Shown here in pieces: positions 12,701 to 27,700 of a stretch of DNA of 64,000 bases; the first letter of the stretch is position 1, and the number at the start of each line of letters is the position of its first letter. The translations under genes and the position numbers were made by a program. The notes under the pieces were generated by a model. It ran no database searches. It had not been told where the DNA came from and saw only the letters and a program-made list of their open reading frames with translations. This DNA is from Rhabditoides inermis (taxonomy: Eukaryota > Nematoda > Chromadorea > Rhabditida > Rhabditidae), in assembly GCA_963966185.1 (NCBI GenBank), contig CAWZYM010000077.1:340001-404000 (forward strand), given 5' to 3'.

Positions 12701-15700
12701 GTTCTGAATATGCTTGTATTTTGCATTTCAACTGATTTTTCCAATCCAGTACAACAAAGTAAGCATAACTTGCATGTCAGGGAGAGAGAATAGAGTGCAG
12801 AAAACAAACTGGAAAGCGGGTTGGTGAAACTGACTTCTTTATTTTATTCGCGCAGCACTGTTCTGAATATACTTGTATTTAGCAATTCAAATGAATTTTC
12901 CAATCCAGAACAACAAAGTAAGCATGATTTGCATGTCAGGGAGATAGAATAGAGTGCTGCAAACAAACTGGAAAGCGGGTTGGTGAAACTGACTTATTTT
13001 TTTTATTCGCGCAGCGGCAGCACTGTTCTGAATATACTTGTATTTTGCAATTCAAATGAATTTTCCAATCCAGTACAACAAATAAAGCATAACTTGCATG
13101 TCAGGGAGATAGAATAGAGTGCTGCAAACAAACTGGAAAGCGGGTTGGTGAAACTGACTTCTTTATTTTATTCGCGCAGCACTGTTCTGAATATACTTGT
13201 ATTTTGCAATTCAAATGAATTTTCCAATTCAGTACAACAAATAAAGCATAATTTGCATGTCAGGGAGATAGAATAGAGTGCTGCAAACAAACTGGAAAGC
13301 GGGTTGGTGAAACTGACTTCTTTATTTTATTCGCGCAGCACTGTTCTGAATATACTTGTATTTTGCATTTCAAATGAATTTTCCAATCCAGTACAACAAA
13401 TAAAGCATAATTTGCATGTCATGGAGATAGAATAGAGTGCTGCAAACAAACTGGAAAGCGGGTTGGTGAAACTGACTTCTTTATTTTATTCGCGCAGCAC
13501 TGTTCTGAATATGCTTGTATTTTGCATTTCAAATGAATTTTCCAATCCAGTACAATAAAGTAAGCATAATTTGCATGTCAGGGAGATAGAATAGAGTGCT
13601 GCAAACAAACTGGAAAGCGGGTTTGTTAAACTGACTTCTTTATTTTATTCGCGCAGCACTGTTCTGAATATACTTGTATTTTGCATTTCAAATGAATTTT
13701 CCAATCCAGTACAACAAATAAAGCATAATTTGCATGTCATGGAGATAGAATAGAGTGCTGCAAACAAACTGGAAAGCGGGTTGGTGAAACTGACTTCTTT
13801 ATTTTATTCGCGCAGCACTGTTCTGAATATGCTTGTATTTTGCATTTCAAATGAATTTTCCAATCCAGTACAATAAAGTAAGCATAATTTGCTTGTCAGG
13901 GAGATAGAATAGAGTGCTGCAAACAAACTGGAAAGCGGGTTGGTGAAACTGACTTCTTTATTTTATTCGCGCAGCACTGTTCTGAATATGCTTGTATTTT
14001 GCATTTCAAATGAATTTTCCAATCCAGTACAATAAAGTAAGCATAATTTGCATGTCATGGAGATAGAATAGAGTGCTGCAAACAAACTGGAAAGCGGGTT
14101 GGTGAAACTGACTTCTTTATTTTATTCGCGCAGCACTGTTCTGAATATGCTTGTATTTTGCATTTCAAATGAATTTTCCAATCCAGTACAATAAAGTAAG
14201 CATAATTTGCATGTCAGGGAGATAGAATAGAGTGCTGCAAACAAACTGGAAAGCGGGTTTGTTAAACTGACTTCTTTATTTTATTCGCGCAGCACTGTTC
14301 TGAATATACTTGTATTTTGCATTTCAAATGAATTTTCCAATCCAGTACAACAAATAAAGCATAATTTGCATGTCATGAAGATAGAATAGAGTGCTGCAAA
14401 CAAACTGGAAAGCGGGTTGGTGAAACTGACTTCTTTATTTTATTCGCGCAGCACTGTTCTGAATATGCTTGTATTTTGCATTTCAAATGAATTTTCCAAT
14501 CCAGTACAATAAAGTAAGCATAATTTGCTTGTCAGGGAGATAGAATAGAGTGCTGCAAACAAACTGGAAAGCGGGTTGGTGAAACTGACTTCTTTATTTT
14601 ATTCGCGCAGCACTGTTCTGAATATGCTTGTATTTTGCATTTCAAATGAATTTTCCAATCCAGTACAATAAAGTAAGCATAATTTGCATGTCAGGGAGAT
14701 AGAATAGAGTGCTGCAAACAAACTGGAAAGCGGGTTGGTTAAACTGACTTCTTTATTTTATTCGCGCAGCACTGTTCTGAATATACTTGTATTTTGCATT
14801 TCAAATGAATTTTCCAATCCAGTACAACAAATAAAGCATAATTTGCATGTCATGGAGATAGAATAGAGCGCTGCAAACAAACTGGAAAGCGGGTTGGTGA
14901 AACTGACTTCTTTATTTTATTCGCGCAGCACTGTTCTGAATATGCTTGTATTTTGCATTTCAAATGAATTTTCCAATCCAGTACAATAAAGTAAGCATAA
15001 TTTGCTTGTCAGGGAGATAGAATAGAGTGCTGCAAACAAACTGGAAAGCGGGTTGGTGAAACTGACTTCTTTATTTTATTCGCGCAGCACTGTTCTGAAT
15101 ATGCTTGTATTTTGCATTTCAAATGAATTTTCCAATCCAGTACAATAAAGTAAGCATAATTTGCATGTCAGGGAGATAGAATAGAGTGCTGCAAACAAAC
15201 TGGAAAGCGGGTTGGTGAAACTGACTTCTTTATTTTATTCACGCAGCACTGTTCTGAATATGCTTGTATTTTGCATTTCAACTGATTTTTCCAATCCAGT
15301 ACAACAAAGTAAGCATGATTTGGATGTCAAGGAGAGAAAATAGAGTGCTGCAAACAAACTGGAAAGCGGGTTGGTGAAACTGACTTCTTTATTTTATTCA
15401 CGCAGCACTGTTCTGAATATGCTTGTATTTTGCATTTCAACTGATTTTTCCAATCCAGTACAATAAAGTAAGCATAATTTGCTTGTCAGGGAGATAGAAT
15501 AGAGTGCTGCAAACAAACTGGAAAGCGGGTTGGTGAAACTGACTTCTTTATTTTATTCGCGCAGCACTGTTCTGAATATGCTTGTATTTTGCATTTCAAC
15601 TGATTTTTCCAATCCAGTACAATAAAGTAAGCATAATTTGCTTGTCAGGGAGATAGAATAGAGTGCTGCAAACAAACTGGAAAGCGGGTTGGTGAAACTG

Positions 15701-18700
15701 ACTTCTTTATTTTATTCACGCAGCACTGTTCTGAATATGCTTGTATTTTGCATTTCAACTGATTTTTCCAATCCAGTACAATAAAGTAAGCATAATTTGC
15801 TTGTCAGGGAGATAGAATAGAGTGCTGCAAACAAACTGGAAAGCAAGTTGGTTAAACTGACTTCTTTATTTTTTTCGCGCAGCACTGTTCTGAATATACT
15901 TGTATTTTGCATTTCAAATGAATATTCCAATCCAGTACAACAAATAAAGCATAATTTGCATGTCATGGAGATAGAATAGAGTGCTGCAAACAAACTGGAA
16001 AGCGGGTTGGTGAAACTGACTTCTTTATTTTATTCGCGCAGCACTGTTCTGAATATGCTTGTATTTTGCATTTCAAATGAATTTTCCAATCCAGTACAAT
16101 AAAGTAAGCATAATTTGCTTGTCAGGGAGATAGAATAGAGTGCTGCAAACAAACTGGAAAGCGGGTTGGTGAAACTGACTTCTTTATTTTATTCGCGCAG
16201 CACTGTTCTGAATATGCTTGTATTTTGCATTTCAAATGAATTTTCCAATCCAGTACAATAAAGTAAGCATAATTTGCATGTCAGGGAGATAGAATAGAAT
16301 GCTGCAAACAAACTGGAAAGCGGGTTGGTGAAACTGACTTCTTTATTTTATTCACGCAGCACTGTTCTGAATATGCTTGTATTTTGCATTTCAACTGATT
16401 TTTCCAATCCAGTACAACAAAGTAAGCATGATTTGGATGTCAGGGAGAGAAAATAGAGTGCTGCAAACAAACTGGAAAGCGGGTTGGTGAAACTGACTTC
16501 TTTATTTTATTCACGCAGCACTGTTCTGAATATGCTTGTATTTTGCATTTCAACTGATTTTTCCAATCCAGTACAACAAAGTAAGCATGATTTGGATGTC
16601 AGGGAGAGAAAATAGAGTGCTGCAAACAAACTGGAAAGCGGGTTGGTGAAACTGACTTCTTTATTTTATTCACGCAGCACTGTTCTGAATATGCTTGTAT
16701 TTTGCATTTCAAAAGAATTTTCCAATCCAGTACAACAAAGTAAGCATGATTTGGATGTCAGGGAGAGAGAATAGAGTGCTGCAAACAAACTGGAAAGCGG
16801 GTTGGTGAAACTGACTTCTTTATTTTATTCACGCAGCACTGTTCTGAATATGCTTGTATTTTGCATTTCAACTGATTTTTCCAATCCAGTACAACAAAGT
16901 AAGCATGATTTGGATGTCAGGGAGAGAAAATAGAGTGCTGCAAACAAACTGGAAAGCGGGTTGGTGAAACTGACTTCTTTATTTTATTCACGCAGCACTG
17001 TTCTGAATATGCTTGTATTTTGCATTTCAACTGATTTTTCCAATCCAGTACAACAAAGTAAGCATGATTTGGATGTCAGGGAGATAGAATAGAGCGCTGC
17101 AAACAAACTGGAAAGCGGGTTGGTGAAACTGACTTCTTTATTTTATTCACGCAGCACTGTTCTGAATATACTTGTATTTTGCATTTCAAAAGAATTTTCC
17201 AATCCAGTACAACAAAGTAAGCATAATTTGCATGTCAGGGAGAGAGAATAGAGTTCTGCAAACAAACTGGAAAGCGGGTTGGTGAAACTGACTTCTTTAT
17301 TTTATTCGCGCAGCACTGTTCTGAATATGCTTGTATTTTGCAATTCAAATGAATTTTCCAATCCAGTACAATAAAGTAAGCATAATTTGCATGTCAGGGA
17401 GAGAGAATAAAGTGCTGCAAACAAACTGGAAAGCGGGTTGGTGAAACTGACTTCTTTATTTTATTCACGCAGCACTGTTCTGAATATACTTGTATTTTGC
17501 ATTTCAAAAGAATTTTCCAATCCAGTACAACAAAGTAAGCATAATTTGCATGTCAGGGAGAGAGAATAGAGTGCTGCAAACAAACTCGAAAGCGGGTTGG
17601 TGAAACTGACTTCGTTTTTTTCTTCGCGCAGCACTGTTCTGAATCAGGGAGATAGATTAGAGTGCAGAAAACAAACTGGAAAGCGGGTTGGTGAAACTGA
17701 CTTATTTATTTTATTCACGCAGCACTGTTCTGAATATGCTTGTATTTTGCATTTCAACTGATTTTTCCAATCCAGTACAACAAAGTAAGCATGATTTGGA
17801 TGTCAGGGAGAGAAAATAGAGTGCTGCAAACAAACTGGAAAGCGGGTTGGTGAAACTGACTTCTTTATTTTATTCACGCAGCACTGTTCTGAATATGCTT
17901 GTATTTTGCATTTCAAAAGAATTTTCCAATCCAGTACAACAAAGTAAGCATGATTTGGATGTCAGGGAGAGAGAATAGAGTGCTGCAAACAAACTGGAAA
18001 GCGGGTTGGTGAAACTGACTTCTTTATTTTATTCACGCAGCACTGTTCTGAATATGCTTGTATTTTGCATTTCAACTGATTTTTCCAATCCAGTACAACA
18101 AAGTAAGCATGATTTGGATGTCAGGGAGAGAAAATAGAGTGCTGCAAACAAACTGGAAAGCGGGTTGGTGAAACTGACTTCTTTATTTTATTCACGCAGC
18201 ACTGTTCTGAATATGCTTGTATTTTGCATTTCAACTGATTTTTCCAATCCAGTACAACAAAGTAAGCATGATTTGGATGTCAGGGAGAGAAAATAGAGTG
18301 CTGCAAACAAACTGGAAAGCGGGTTGGTGAAACTGACTTCTTTATTTTATTCACGCAGCACTGTTCTGAATATGCTTGTATTTTGCATTTCAAAAGAATT
18401 TTCCAATCCAGTACAACAAAGTAAGCATAATTTGCATGTCAGGGAGAGAGAATAGAGGGCTGCAAACAAACTGGAAAGCGGGTTGGTGAAACTGACTTCT
18501 TTATTTTTTGTTCACGCAGCACTGTTCTGAATATGCTTGTATTTTGCATTTCAAAAGAATTTTCCAATCCAGTACAACAAAGTAAGCATAATTTGCATGT
18601 CAGGGAGATAGAATAGAGTGCTGCAAACAAACTGGAAAGCAGGTTGGTGAAACTGACTTCTTTATTTTATTCGCGCAGCACTGTTCTGAATATGCTTGTA

Positions 18701-21700
18701 TTTTGCATTTCAACTGATTTTTCCAATCCAGTACAACAAAGTAAGCATAATTTGCATGTCAGGGAAAGAGAATGGAGTGCAGAAAACAAACTGGAAAGCG
18801 GGTTGGTGGAACTGACTTCTTTATTTTATTCGCGCAGCACTGTTCTGAATATGCTTGTATTTTGCATTTCAACTGTTTTTTCCAATCCAGTACAACAAAG
18901 TAAGCATAATTTGCATGTCAGGGAAAGAGAATGGAGTGCAGAAAACAAACTGGAAAGCGGGTTGGTGGAACTGACTTCTTTATTTTATTCGCGCAGCACT
19001 GTTCTGAATATGCTTGTATTTTGCATTTCAACTGATTTTTCCAATCCAGTACAACAAAGTAAGCATAACTTGCATGTCAGGGAGAGAGAATAGAGTGCAG
19101 AAAACAAACTGGAAAGCGGGTTGGTGAAACTGACTTCTTTATTTTATTCGCGCAGCACTGTTCTGAATATACTTGTATTTTGCAATTCAAATGAATTTTC
19201 CAATCCAGAACAACAAAGTAAGCATGATTTGCATGTCAGGGAGATAGAATAGAGTGCTGCAAACAAACTGGAAAGCGGGTTGGTGAAACTGACTTCTTTA
19301 TTTTATTCGCGCAGCACTGTTCTGAATATACTTGTATTTTGCAATTCAAATGAATTTTTCAATCCAGTACAACAAATAAAGCATAATTTGCATGTCAGGG
19401 AGAGAGAATAGAGTGCTGCAAACAAACTGGAAAGCGGGTTGGTGAAACTGACTTCTTTATTTTATTCACGCAGCACTGTTCTGAATATGCTTGTATTTTG
19501 CATTTCAAAAGAATTTTCCAATCCAGTACAACAAAGTAAGCATGATTTGGATGTCAGGGATATAGAATAGAGTGCTGCAAACAAACTGGAAAGCGGGTTC
19601 ATGAAACTGACTGCTTTATTTTATTCGCGCAGCACTGTTCTGAATATGCTTGTATTTTGCATTTCAAATGAATTTTCCAATCCAGTACAATAAAGTAAGC
19701 ATAATTTGCATGTCAGGGAGAGAGAATAGAGGGCTGCAAACAAACTGGAAAGCGGGTTGGTGAAACTGACTTCTTTATTTTATTCGCGCAGCACTCTTCT
19801 GAATATGCTTGTATTTTGCATTTCAACTGATTTTTCCAATCCAGTACAATAAAGTAAGCATAATTTGCATGTCAGGGAGATAGATTAGAGTGCAGAAAAC
19901 AAACTGGAAAGCGGGTTGGTGAAACTGACTTCTTTATTTTATTCGCGCAGCACTCTTCTGAATATGCTTGTATTTTGCATTTCAAATGAATTTTCCAATC
20001 CAGTACAATAAAGTAAGCATAATTTGCATGTCAGGGAGAGAAAATAGAGTGCAGAAAACAAACTGGAAAGCGGGTTCATGAAACTGACTTCTTTATTTTA
20101 TTCGCGCAGCACTGTTCTGAATATGCTTGTATTTTGCATTTCGAATGAATTTTTCAATCCAGTGCAACAAATAAAGCATAATTTGCATGTCAGGGAGAGA
20201 GAATAGAGGGCTGCAAACAAACTGGAAAGCGGGTTGGTGAAACTGACTTCTTTATTTTATTCGCGCAGCACTGTTCTGAATATGCTTGTATTTTGCATTT
20301 CAACTGATTTTTCCAATCCAGTACAACAAAGTAAGCATAATTTGCATGTCAGGGAAAGAGAATGGAGTGCAGAAAACAAACTGGAAAGCGGGTTGGTGGA
20401 ACTGACTTCTTTATTTTATTCGCGCAGCACTGTTCTGAATATGCTTGTATTTTGCATTTCAACTGTTTTTTTCCAATCCAGTACAACAAAGTAAGCATAA
20501 TTTGCATGTCAGGGAAAGAGAATGGAGTGCAGAAAACAAACTGGAAAGCGGGTTGGTGGAACTGACTTCTTTATTTTATTCGCGCAGCACTGTTCTGAAT
20601 ATGCTTGTATTTTGCATTTCAACTGATTTTTCCAATCCAGTACAACAAAGTAAGCATAACTTGCATGTCAGGGAGAGAGAATAGAGTGCAGAAAACAAAC
20701 TGGAAAGCGGGTTGGTGAAACTGACTTCTTTATTTTATTCGCGCAGCACTGTTCTGAATATACTTGTATTTAGCAATTCAAATGAATTTTCCAATCCAGA
20801 ACAACAAAGTAAGCATGATTTGCATGTCAGGGAGATAGAATAGAGTGCTGCAAACAAACTGGAAAGCGGGTTGGTGAAACTGACTTATTTTTTTTATTCG
20901 CGCAGCGGCAGCACTGTTCTGAATATACTTGTATTTTGCAATTCAAATGAATTTTCCAATCCAGTACAACAAATAAAGCATAACTTGCATGTCAGGGAGA
21001 TAGAATAGAGTGCTGCAAACAAACTGGAAAGCGGGTTGGTGAAACTGACTTCTTTATTTTATTCGCGCAGCACTGTTCTGAATATACTTGTATTTTGCAA
21101 TTCAAATGAATTTTCCAATTCAGTACAACAAATAAAGCATAATTTGCATGTCAGGGAGATAGAATAGAGTGCTGCAAACAAACTGGAAAGCGGGTTGGTG
21201 AAACTGACTTCTTTATTTTATTCGCGCAGCACTGTTCTGAATATACTTGTATTTTGCATTTCAAATGAATTTTCCAATCCAGTACAACAAATAAAGCATA
21301 ATTTGCATGTCATGGAGATAGAATAGAGTGCTGCAAACAAACTGGAAAGCGGGTTGGTGAAACTGACTTCTTTATTTTATTCGCGCAGCACTGTTCTGAA
21401 TATGCTTGTATTTTGCATTTCAAATGAATTTTCCAATCCAGTACAATAAAGTAAGCATAATTTGCATGTCAGGGAGATAGAATAGAGTGCTGCAAACAAA
21501 CTGGAAAGCGGGTTTGTTAAACTGACTTCTTTATTTTATTCGCGCAGCACTGTTCTGAATATACTTGTATTTTGCATTTCAAATGAATTTTCCAATCCAG
21601 TACAACAAATAAAGCATAATTTGCATGTCATGGAGATAGAATAGAGTGCTGCAAACAAACTGGAAAGCGGGTTGGTGAAACTGACTTCTTTATTTTATTC

Positions 21701-24700
21701 GCGCAGCACTGTTCTGAATATGCTTGTATTTTGCATTTCAAATGAATTTTCCAATCCAGTACAATAAAGTAAGCATAATTTGCTTGTCAGGGAGATAGAA
21801 TAGAGTGCTGCAAACAAACTGGAAAGCGGGTTGGTGAAACTGACTTCTTTATTTTATTCGCGCAGCACTGTTCTGAATATGCTTGTATTTTGCATTTCAA
21901 ATGAATTTTCCAATCCAGTACAATAAAGTAAGCATAATTTGCATGTCAGGGAGATAGAATAGAGTGCTGCAAACAAACTGGAAAGCGGGTTGGTTAAACT
22001 GACTTCTTTATTTTATTCGCGCAGCACTGTTCTGAATATGCTTGTATTTTGCATTTCGAATGAATTTTTCAATCCAGTGCAACAAATAAAGCATAATTTG
22101 CATGTCAGGGAGAGAGAATAGAGGGCTGCAAACAAACTGGAAAGCGGGTTGGTGAAACTGACTTCTTTATTTTATTCGCGCAGCACTGTTCTGAATATGC
22201 TTGTATTTTGCATTTCAACTGATTTTTCCAATCCAGTACAACAAAGTAAGCATAATTTGCATGTCAGGGAAAGAGAATGGAGTGCAGAAAACAAACTGGA
22301 AAGCGGGTTGGTGGAACTGACTTCTTTATTTTATTCGCGCAGCACTGTTCTGAATATGCTTGTATTTTGCATTTCAACTGTTTTTTTCCAATCCAGTACA
22401 ACAAAGTAAGCATAATTTGCATGTCAGGGAAAGAGAATGGAGTGCAGAAAACAAACTGGAAAGCGGGTTGGTGGAACTGACTTCTTTATTTTATTCGCGC
22501 AGCACTGTTCTGAATATGCTTGTATTTTGCATTTCAACTGATTTTTCCAATCCAGTACAACAAAGTAAGCATAACTTGCATGTCAGGGAGAGAGAATAGA
22601 GTGCAGAAAACAAACTGGAAAGCGGGTTGGTGAAACTGACTTCTTTATTTTATTCGCGCAGCACTGTTCTGAATATACTTGTATTTAGCAATTCAAATGA
22701 ATTTTCCAATCCAGAACAACAAAGTAAGCATGATTTGCATGTCAGGGAGATAGAATAGAGTGCTGCAAACAAACTGGAAAGCGGGTTGGTGAAACTGACT
22801 TATTTTTTTTATTCGCGCAGCGGCAGCACTGTTCTGAATATACTTGTATTTTGCAATTCAAATGAATTTTCCAATCCAGTACAACAAATAAAGCATAACT
22901 TGCATGTCAGGGAGATAGAATAGAGTGCTGCAAACAAACTGGAAAGCGGGTTGGTGAAACTGACTTCTTTATTTTATTCGCGCAGCACTGTTCTGAATAT
23001 ACTTGTATTTTGCAATTCAAATGAATTTTCCAATTCAGTACAACAAATAAAGCATAATTTGCATGTCAGGGAGATAGAATAGAGTGCTGCAAACAAACTG
23101 GAAAGCGGGTTGGTGAAACTGACTTCTTTATTTTATTCGCGCAGCACTGTTCTGAATATACTTGTATTTTGCATTTCAAATGAATTTTCCAATCCAGTAC
23201 AACAAATAAAGCATAATTTGCATGTCATGGAGATAGAATAGAGTGCTGCAAACAAACTGGAAAGCGGGTTGGTGAAACTGACTTCTTTATTTTATTCGCG
23301 CAGCACTGTTCTGAATATGCTTGTATTTTGCATTTCAAATGAATTTTCCAATCCAGTACAATAAAGTAAGCATAATTTGCATGTCAGGGAGATAGAATAG
23401 AGTGCTGCAAACAAACTGGAAAGCGGGTTTGTTAAACTGACTTCTTTATTTTATTCGCGCAGCACTGTTCTGAATATACTTGTATTTTGCATTTCAAATG
23501 AATTTTCCAATCCAGTACAACAAATAAAGCATAATTTGCATGTCATGGAGATAGAATAGAGTGCTGCAAACAAACTGGAAAGCGGGTTGGTGAAACTGAC
23601 TTCTTTATTTTATTCGCGCAGCACTGTTCTGAATATGCTTGTATTTTGCATTTCAAATGAATTTTCCAATCCAGTACAATAAAGTAAGCATAATTTGCTT
23701 GTCAGGGAGATAGAATAGAGTGCTGCAAACAAACTGGAAAGCGGGTTGGTGAAACTGACTTCTTTATTTTATTCGCGCAGCACTGTTCTGAATATGCTTG
23801 TATTTTGCATTTCAAATGAATTTTCCAATCCAGTACAATAAAGTAAGCATAATTTGCATGTCATGGAGATAGAATAGAGTGCTGCAAACAAACTGGAAAG
23901 CGGGTTGGTGAAACTGACTTCTTTATTTTATTCGCGCAGCACTGTTCTGAATATGCTTGTATTTTGCATTTCAAATGAATTTTCCAATCCAGTACAATAA
24001 AGTAAGCATAATTTGCATGTCAGGGAGATAGAATAGAGTGCTGCAAACAAACTGGAAAGCGGGTTTGTTAAACTGACTTCTTTATTTTATTCGCGCAGCA
24101 CTGTTCTGAATATACTTGTATTTTGCATTTCAAATGAATTTTCCAATCCAGTACAACAAATAAAGCATAATTTGCATGTCATGAAGATAGAATAGAGTGC
24201 TGCAAACAAACTGGAAAGCGGGTTGGTGAAACTGACTTCTTTATTTTATTCGCGCAGCACTGTTCTGAATATGCTTGTATTTTGCATTTCAAATGAATTT
24301 TCCAATCCAGTACAATAAAGTAAGCATAATTTGCTTGTCAGGGAGATAGAATAGAGTGCTGCAAACAAACTGGAAAGCGGGTTGGTGAAACTGACTTCTT
24401 TATTTTATTCGCGCAGCACTGTTCTGAATATGCTTGTATTTTGCATTTCAAATGAATTTTCCAATCCAGTACAATAAAGTAAGCATAATTTGCATGTCAG
24501 GGAGATAGAATAGAGTGCTGCAAACAAACTGGAAAGCGGGTTGGTTAAACTGACTTCTTTATTTTATTCGCGCAGCACTGTTCTGAATATACTTGTATTT
24601 TGCATTTCAAATGAATTTTCCAATCCAGTACAACAAATAAAGCATAATTTGCATGTCATGGAGATAGAATAGAGTGCTGCAAACAAACTGGAAAGCGGGT

Positions 24701-27700
24701 TGGTGAAACTGACTTCTTTATTTTATTCGCGCAGCACTGTTCTGAATATGCTTGTATTTTGCATTTCAAATGAATTTTCCAATCCAGTACAATAAAGTAA
24801 GCATAATTTGCTTGTCAGGGAGATAGAATAGAGTGCTGCAAACAAACTGGAAAGCGGGTTGGTGAAACTGACTTCTTTATTTTATTCGCGCAGCACTGTT
24901 CTGAATATGCTTGTATTTTGCATTTCAAATGAATTTTCCAATCCAGTACAATAAAGTAAGCATAATTTGCATGTCAGGGAGATAGAATAGAGTGCTGCAA
25001 ACAAACTGGAAAGCGGGTTGGTGAAACTGACTTCTTTATTTTATTCACGCAGCACTGTTCTGAATATGCTTGTATTTTGCATTTCAACTGATTTTTCCAA
25101 TCCAGTACAACAAAGTAAGCATGATTTGGATGTCAAGGAGAGAAAATAGAGTGCTGCAAACAAACTGGAAAGCGGGTTGGTGAAACTGACTTCTTTATTT
25201 TATTCACGCAGCACTGTTCTGAATATGCTTGTATTTTGCATTTCAACTGATTTTTCCAATCCAGTACAATAAAGTAAGCATAATTTGCTTGTCAGGGAGA
25301 TAGAATAGAGTGCTGCAAACAAACTGGAAAGCGGGTTGGTGAAACTGACTTCTTTATTTTATTCGCGCAGCACTGTTCTGAATATGCTTGTATTTTGCAT
25401 TTCAACTGATTTTTCCAATCCAGTACAATAAAGTAAGCATAATTTGCTTGTCAGGGAGATAGAATAGAGTGCTGCAAACAAACTGGAAAGCGGGTTGGTG
25501 AAACTGACTTCTTTATTTTATTCACGCAGCACTGTTCTGAATATGCTTGTATTTTGCATTTCAACTGATTTTTCCAATCCAGTACAATAAAGTAAGCATA
25601 ATTTGCTTGTCAGGGAGATAGAATAGAGTGCTGCAAACAAACTGGAAAGCAAGTTGGTTAAACTGACTTCTTTATTTTTTTCGCGCAGCACTGTTCTGAA
25701 TATACTTGTATTTTGCATTTCAAATGAATATTCCAATCCAGTACAACAAATAAAGCATAATTTGCATGTCATGGAGATAGAATAGAGTGCTGCAAACAAA
25801 CTGGAAAGCGGGTTGGTGAAACTGACTTCTTTATTTTATTCGCGCAGCACTGTTCTGAATATGCTTGTATTTTGCATTTCAAATGAATTTTCCAATCCAG
25901 TACAATAAAGTAAGCATAATTTGCTTGTCAGGGAGATAGAATAGAGTGCTGCAAACAAACTGGAAAGCGGGTTGGTGAAACTGACTTCTTTATTTTATTC
26001 GCGCAGCACTGTTCTGAATATGCTTGTATTTTGCATTTCAAATGAATTTTCCAATCCAGTACAATAAAGTAAGCATAATTTGCATGTCAGGGAGATAGAA
26101 TAGAATGCTGCAAACAAACTGGAAAGCGGGTTGGTGAAACTGACTTCTTTATTTTATTCACGCAGCACTGTTCTGAATATGCTTGTATTTTGCATTTCAA
26201 CTGATTTTTCCAATCCAGTACAACAAAGTAAGCATGATTTGGATGTCAGGGAGAGAAAATAGAGTGCTGCAAACAAACTGGAAAGCGGGTTGGTGAAACT
26301 GACTTCTTTATTTTATTCACGCAGCACTGTTCTGAATATGCTTGTATTTTGCATTTCAACTGATTTTTCCAATCCAGTACAACAAAGTAAGCATGATTTG
26401 GATGTCAGGGAGAGAAAATAGAGTGCTGCAAACAAACTGGAAAGCGGGTTGGTGAAACTGACTTCTTTATTTTATTCACGCAGCACTGTTCTGAATATGC
26501 TTGTATTTTGCATTTCAAAAGAATTTTCCAATCCAGTACAACAAAGTAAGCATGATTTGGATGTCAGGGAGAGAGAATAGAGTGCTGCAAACAAACTGGA
26601 AAGCGGGTTGGTGAAACTGACTTCTTTATTTTATTCACGCAGCACTGTTCTGAATATGCTTGTATTTTGCATTTCAACTGATTTTTCCAATCCAGTACAA
26701 CAAAGTAAGCATGATTTGGATGTCAGGGAGAGAAAATAGAGTGCTGCAAACAAACTGGAAAGCGGGTTGGTGAAACTGACTTCTTTATTTTATTCACGCA
26801 GCACTGTTCTGAATATGCTTGTATTTTGCATTTCAACTGATTTTTCCAATCCAGTACAACAAAGTAAGCATGATTTGGATGTCAGGGAGATAGAATAGAG
26901 CGCTGCAAACAAACTGGAAAGCGGGTTGGTGAAACTGACTTCTTTATTTTATTCACGCAGCACTGTTCTGAATATACTTGTATTTTGCATTTCAAAAGAA
27001 TTTTCCAATCCAGTACAACAAAGTAAGCATAATTTGCATGTCAGGGAGAGAGAATAGAGTTCTGCAAACAAACTGGAAAGCGGGTTGGTGAAACTGACTT
27101 CTTTATTTTATTCGCGCAGCACTGTTCTGAATATGCTTGTATTTTGCAATTCAAATGAATTTTCCAATCCAGTACAATAAAGTAAGCATAATTTGCATGT
27201 CAGGGAGAGAGAATAAAGTGCTGCAAACAAACTGGAAAGCGGGTTGGTGAAACTGACTTCTTTATTTTATTCACGCAGCACTGTTCTGAATATACTTGTA
27301 TTTTGCATTTCAAAAGAATTTTCCAATCCAGTACAACAAAGTAAGCATAATTTGCATGTCAGGGAGAGAGAATAGAGTGCTGCAAACAAACTCGAAAGCG
27401 GGTTGGTGAAACTGACTTCGTTTTTTTCTTCGCGCAGCACTGTTCTGAATCAGGGAGATAGATTAGAGTGCAGAAAACAAACTGGAAAGCGGGTTGGTGA
27501 AACTGACTTATTTATTTTATTCACGCAGCACTGTTCTGAATATGCTTGTATTTTGCATTTCAACTGATTTTTCCAATCCAGTACAACAAAGTAAGCATGA
27601 TTTGGATGTCAGGGAGAGAAAATAGAGTGCTGCAAACAAACTGGAAAGCGGGTTGGTGAAACTGACTTCTTTATTTTATTCACGCAGCACTGTTCTGAAT

